Assembly (NCBI RefSeq): GCF_900128945.1
Contig: NZ_FQUD01000004.1
Span: 372,001 to 436,000 of the forward strand
Source: Chryseobacterium sp. OV279
GTDB lineage: Bacteria; Bacteroidota; Bacteroidia; Flavobacteriales; Weeksellaceae
Direction: 5' to 3'
DNA length: 64,000 nt
Shown here: positions 61,601 through 64,000 of the stretch, one piece after another
How positions within the stretch are numbered: position 1 is the stretch's first letter
How the letters are laid out: every line of letters begins with the position of its first letter
Made by a program: the position numbers and the translations under genes
The notes under the pieces: generated by a model
Databases searched by the model: none
What the model saw: the letters and a program-made list of their open reading frames with translations, nothing else
What the model was told of the DNA's origin: nothing

Positions 61601-62436
61601 GCTTTGTTTCTTGTTTTCTGGTAAATTTTCTGTACTTTTTCCAGCTCAGATTTTAGAACATTTAAACTGTCTTTTTCTAAATTAAGGTTGGTAAGTTCCA
61701 GAATTTTTTCCCCTTCAGCTTTTAGCTGTTCTTTGGCAGGAACAGAAAGAACGGCTTTTGTTTCGTTAATAGGATCGTCTCCAATAGCAGATTTTCCCAC
61801 GGTGAAGGGCTGACGGGAAGTAGGATTTCCTGTTCCGGAACCTTCGCCTTCGTAACCGTCTCCAAAAAATTTCATTGGAAGAACAATTCTTGCTTCAAGC
61901 GCTTTTGCTCTAAAATCGGAACCGTTTATTTTGACTAGTTCGTCAGTTGAAGCAAGGGTGCATACATATCCGAAATGAAGGGCTCTCAAGATGTGAGCTA
62001 CAGCTTCTTTCACATAAAAATTGTTCTGGGATGCCGTTTGATACATTAGATTATCCCATAAAACGCTGAGCTGGTCTTTAGAGGTGGCTTGACAAGCGTT
62101 GATTGCTGCACTTTCTTCCAGCACGGTCAGCTCTTCCTGTTTTGAAATTTTTCTTCCTATTTTCAGAATGTCAGCGTAACCTCCTTCTTCTATCTTAAGT
62201 TCCGTTTCAAAACCCGCAGGATTGAAAGACTTTGAAGCGCGTTCCATAGCCTGGAATTTAACCAGTGCAGAATCAGCAGGGTTGATATAAGAATCGAAAT
62301 AGCTGGTTAAACCTTTCTGAGGTCTGTGAATGAAACCTAAGTTTTTTTCTTTAGTTTCTGTTAATTGAGGATTTCTAAGGCTTACAAATCTGAAAAGAGT
62401 TTGTGAAGCGTTGTTAGTTGTGTCGTTTGTTGCCAT
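58699..62436 (-). CDS. Large 1245-residue protein of unknown function, candidate structural component
   Basis: No signal peptide, membrane span or known catalytic motif is visible. The N-terminus is Thr/Asn-rich (ATNDTTNNASQTLFRFVSLR). Long charged helices lie near residues 235-325 and 980-1010, and a central region (about 640-790) is rich in Ser/Thr/Glu and Lys, with SQEITERAMERVLTKINKER. The phrases GVYRWVDKKMKNQIYNYGKR and YPYYWADRKRWQEMYLT look like conserved blocks of a family I cannot name. Size, solubility and position between a tail-fibre-like gene and a protease suggest a structural or carrier role (inference). Confidence 0.75.
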   Translation of the reverse strand: MATNDTTNNASQTLFRFVSLRNPQLTETKEKNLGFIHRPQKGLTSYFDSYINPADSALVKFQAMERASKSFNPAGFETELKIEEGGYADILKIGRKISKQEELTVLEESAAINACQATSKDQLSVLWDNLMYQTASQNNFYVKEAVAHILRALHFGYVCTLASTDELVKINGSDFRAKALEARIVLPMKFFGDGYEGEGSGTGNPTSRQPFTVGKSAIGDDPINETKAVLSVPAKEQLKAEGEKILELTNLNLEKDSLNVLKSELEKVQKIYQKTRNKAYDEAYKEYLAANQPALDRYRAQLKEIQDQITKEMTEQEINALYAKLEEPSIPPFVFTYKNEVNFGDFTEILSLNSLKIFVDKFTALTSGQKPEDGFDFTKISVVSDRKLQLGAAVVSITDEFDTYPEVFEKIDEEHAAKSQTLYNKTPAQEQTFASLGGILVPVADSFTQYAAKVTPRSYFLKATPQGSIFAGSQAYLTFYYQADSSAWGIASAKLSLISDVGNFDESYNNIEVVDNKVTLASIMVGKFSKYIRNIKIKIYFNNGKEASLDLSGIEPNQAYTDVLYVKDIKDETGNPGGGIENPKPGTFIPKHFGVKRLGIADYLKVEQSVHAYVPGEVSNIENVMASELRHKSSVARDYSEITDTTSESIETEKISDTTKADRNEMQTEIAQELKKEQAITASTKFTYDTKVMKYEIGGTYANNTSQQDSTKQAVKKSQEITERAMERVLTKINKERVQKIIKEFTETNVHEFDNRGQASQENPQHITGVYRWVDKKMKNQIYNYGKRTMFEFMIPEPARLHTLATAVSKADTLTAPADPRRAEKPWGMASAQVATKDQIEYWANIYNVKLTELPKSPINLILGKQWEKVNGNEEYRHRTIDIPVNYEASSVKMFYGFERNRKGTSTLYTSNFAGGMVPFSNGGTSIDSTAYFTPQNVTGSYDFVYKCSNIDSVNIAFEITCKLSQAFMKSWIQENFTAIIKAYDEAYAVFLEKQKELQDKAKEEEAANKEKLGNFYREMESVILKHNCIAYLLQDYLTTLGQAFTSGSQMSDFKVILSENLEQYTALAKFMEQAFEWSIMDYTFYPYYWADRKRWQEMYLTQSVDPLFRNFLQAGMARVIVTVKPGFEDAVQFFMSTGKIWNGGEVPVIGDPLYMSIVDELRKPTGEAQGKFWITRIPTTLTILQAKSVGLEVEQALPIFREDDPANCENPKDLETTSPFKLLDKATLEAGTLPTTLPTNIINK

Positions 62437-62463
62437 TTTAATATTGTGTTGTTGTTTTTGTTA

Positions 62464-63729
62464 TTAATCAGTTCTTTTTGTGTATTCCAGGGTGATGCTG
62501 AAGGAGTTAATGACAGAGTAATCGTAATCAGGTTCTTTCAGAAATTCAATTTTGATGAGTTTTGTTTCTACGGAGATGAAAATCTGGCTTCTCCATTGGT
62601 TGCCGGCGAATGCCATATCCAAAGCCCACCATTCGGTAAACATTTCATTGGAAATGATGGTTTCAATGTCCGGAATATACTTTCCGAGATCGATCTCTCC
62701 CGTTCTTGGAATCTGGTCAAAAAACAGAGTTTGTCTGTAAACCGGTTTACCATTGATCCAGGTTCCTTCCGTTCTTACTTCCTCGCGGGTATAGGACATT
62801 TTTTTGTCTACATACTGCTTCTGGATATAGTCGTTTGCTTCTGCATAATCACCGTAATATTGTACTCCCGAGAGTCCTCTGGGTTTTTGAGAAGAGTCAA
62901 TATGGCTGATCATGATTGGTTGCTCCAGATTGGAATCTATAATAATTCCTTTCATATCTCTGCCATTGTGATAAGCCAGAGTAGTTCTTGCCTGATCCAT
63001 AGCAAGCTGGGAAGAAGGACCGGATACATAAAGAGCATCATTGGAAAGATCTATCCGGGACATGATCATATTTTGCTGCGTGTTCAAAGAGGCGAAGGAC
63101 ATTCCTGAAGGATAAAACCCGATTTCATTTTTTACCCCTGTATCTATGTTATTTCTGTAGATAAGATTGTTTTCTTCAGGCTGCTCCGTCATCAGTTCCA
63201 GATTTCCTGAGATAGGCTTGCTGGCTTGTGTTCCGGATAATGGGATATACGTTCCGGAAGAGACAGATTTAGCTTCCCATCCGATAGTTCCGTCATCTTT
63301 CGCTACAAGATTTCTGCTGAAATTGAGGTTCGCTGCTGGAAGATTAGAGACAATGAGTCCCGAAGTTTTAATATTTCCTGCTACCTCAAGCATTTCCGAA
63401 GGGTTCTGCGTTCCAAGCCCTGTTCTATTATTACTGTGATAAATGCCGCTGCTTGTAAGGCTGGATCCGTTCCAGTAAGGAATATTATAAGACTGCAGAT
63501 TGAGTTTGGAATAACCGGGAATATCCCCATTTTGGGCAATAATATAAAAGCCGGTTCCTGCCTGTGGCTTATTAAGTTTAGCATTTAAAGCATCTTTCAG
63601 TCCGCTGATGTTATCCTGGGCAATGCTTTCCTCTTTATGCCAGTAAGCATCCTGCCATTCCCAGAACTGTTCCTGAGTAGGGATATCTCCGTTCTCGAAA
63701 TATTGTTTTATTTCCTGTTTTGTTTTCAT
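62464..63729 (-). CDS. Tail-fibre-like protein
   Basis: A 421-residue protein without signal peptide. The N-terminal stretch FENGDIPTQEQFWEWQDAYW then HKEESIAQDNISGLKDALNA is a pattern I associate with Bacteroidota phage-tail or tail-fibre proteins. Next comes TGLGTQNPSEMLEVAGNIKT, like the G-T-x-x-P-x-x-x-L-x-V-x-G-N blocks of tail spikes, followed by repetitive Ser/Gly/Asn beta sequence (SGTYIPLSGTQASKPISGNL) and a C-terminal globular part with EWWALDMAFAGNQWRSQIF. It would bind a surface. It lies 27 bases before the 1245-residue gene and 18 bases after the leucine-rich-repeat gene. Confidence 0.78.
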   Translation of the reverse strand: MKTKQEIKQYFENGDIPTQEQFWEWQDAYWHKEESIAQDNISGLKDALNAKLNKPQAGTGFYIIAQNGDIPGYSKLNLQSYNIPYWNGSSLTSSGIYHSNNRTGLGTQNPSEMLEVAGNIKTSGLIVSNLPAANLNFSRNLVAKDDGTIGWEAKSVSSGTYIPLSGTQASKPISGNLELMTEQPEENNLIYRNNIDTGVKNEIGFYPSGMSFASLNTQQNMIMSRIDLSNDALYVSGPSSQLAMDQARTTLAYHNGRDMKGIIIDSNLEQPIMISHIDSSQKPRGLSGVQYYGDYAEANDYIQKQYVDKKMSYTREEVRTEGTWINGKPVYRQTLFFDQIPRTGEIDLGKYIPDIETIISNEMFTEWWALDMAFAGNQWRSQIFISVETKLIKIEFLKEPDYDYSVINSFSITLEYTKRTD

Positions 63730-63747
63730 TGTTGCTTTATTTGATTT

Positions 63748-64000
63748 TTACATATCAAAGATTAAGGTTCCGCCGGTAACCCTTGTGTTTGCTCCAAATG
63801 CATCAGGATAATATTGCGTGGCTCTGTCCAGTAGTACAGAGGATAAACCCGGGTTAAAATTGAAGGCATTCGGCCTGATCAGGGTAACACTTGGAGGTAC
63901 GTACAATGACTTAAGCTTATTATAAGCAAAGGCAGAATCTTTAATTTCTTTGACGCTTTCAGGGATTACCACTGAAGTCAGCTCATTGTTTTCAAAAGCA
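63748..64000 (-). CDS. BspA-type leucine-rich-repeat protein, C-terminal part
   Basis: The reading frame is open to the right window edge, so only the last 83 residues are seen. They show LRR_5 (BspA/Treponema-type) repeats: AFENNELTSVVIPESVKEIK and DSAFAYNKLKSLYVPPSVTL, the A-F-x-x-N-x-L-x-S-V-x-I-P-x-S-V-x-x-I pattern. The protein ends in GGTLIFDM. Such repeats mediate adhesion or protein binding. It is the most upstream visible gene of the accessory block. Confidence 0.8.
   Translation of the reverse strand, partial: AFENNELTSVVIPESVKEIKDSAFAYNKLKSLYVPPSVTLIRPNAFNFNPGLSSVLLDRATQYYPDAFGANTRVTGGTLIFDM

Noticed and set aside
62446-63108. 220-codon open frame on the plus strand
   Set aside because: Antisense to the tail-fibre-like gene, which has clear family-like repeats and fits the block's strand.
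56620-64000. Complete prophage
   Set aside because: No integrase, terminase, capsid, lysis or attachment-site sequence is visible; only tail-like and effector-like genes are present.

Overview
The window reads as chromosomal DNA of a flavobacterium close to Chryseobacterium (Bacteroidota, Weeksellaceae). Signs are low GC, type IX secretion (T9SS) substrates with C-terminal sorting domains, the gliding/secretion lipoprotein GldH, an Act-type alternative complex III, type III glutamine synthetase, A/T-rich leaders in place of Shine-Dalgarno sites, and repeated matches to the Bacteroidota -7 promoter box TAnnTTTG. The genus is inferred from protein style and intergenic repeats. I saw no rRNA, tRNA, insertion sequence, integrase or CRISPR array.

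Layout. 1-2241 (-): start of the alternative complex III operon (actA, then actB leaving the window). 2424-6818: SPOR protein, a polytopic membrane protein and two T9SS-exported proteins. 6906-12795 (-): selO, then the ricT-like/gldH/PBP1a operon. 13074-20811 (+): FadL-type porin plus SGNH lipoprotein, prs, rplY, sufS, a third T9SS substrate and a nitroreductase. 20997-26233 (-): haem genes hemA-hemC-hemD-hemE, with two wall-enzyme genes (DUF1287 and an amidase) inserted between hemC and hemD. 26633-32269 (+): rod-shape cluster mreB-mreC-mreD-mrdA-rodA with overlapping genes. 32343-34121: pentapeptide protein, a repeat-rich spacer and an NlpC/P60 lipoprotein. 34415-42359 (-): two-component system followed by a TolC/RND/adaptor efflux operon; tolC carries a one-base frameshift. 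42549-54281: glnN, an uncharacterised nucleoside-phosphorylase-like protein, a DinB-like protein, M1 peptidase, divergent coaX, GNAT, a tandem paralogue pair and a DoxX-like membrane protein. 54466-56500 (-): tadA, a TonB-C-like protein and a WYL regulator. 56620-64000 (-): four large signal-less genes (BspA-type leucine-rich-repeat protein, tail-fibre-like protein, 1245-residue protein, 671-residue metzincin).

How the genes fit together. Much of the window serves the cell envelope: wall elongation and shape (mre/mrd, PBP1a), wall hydrolysis (amidase, DUF1287, NlpC/P60), secretion (GldH and T9SS cargo), efflux and respiration. The block at 56620-64000 is the accessory part. Its proteins lack Sec signals and T9SS domains, one resembles a phage-type tail fibre, another is a zinc protease, and a strong terminator separates the protease from the upstream genes. 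I read it, as inference, as the distal end of a phage-tail-like or contractile-injection locus continuing beyond the right edge.
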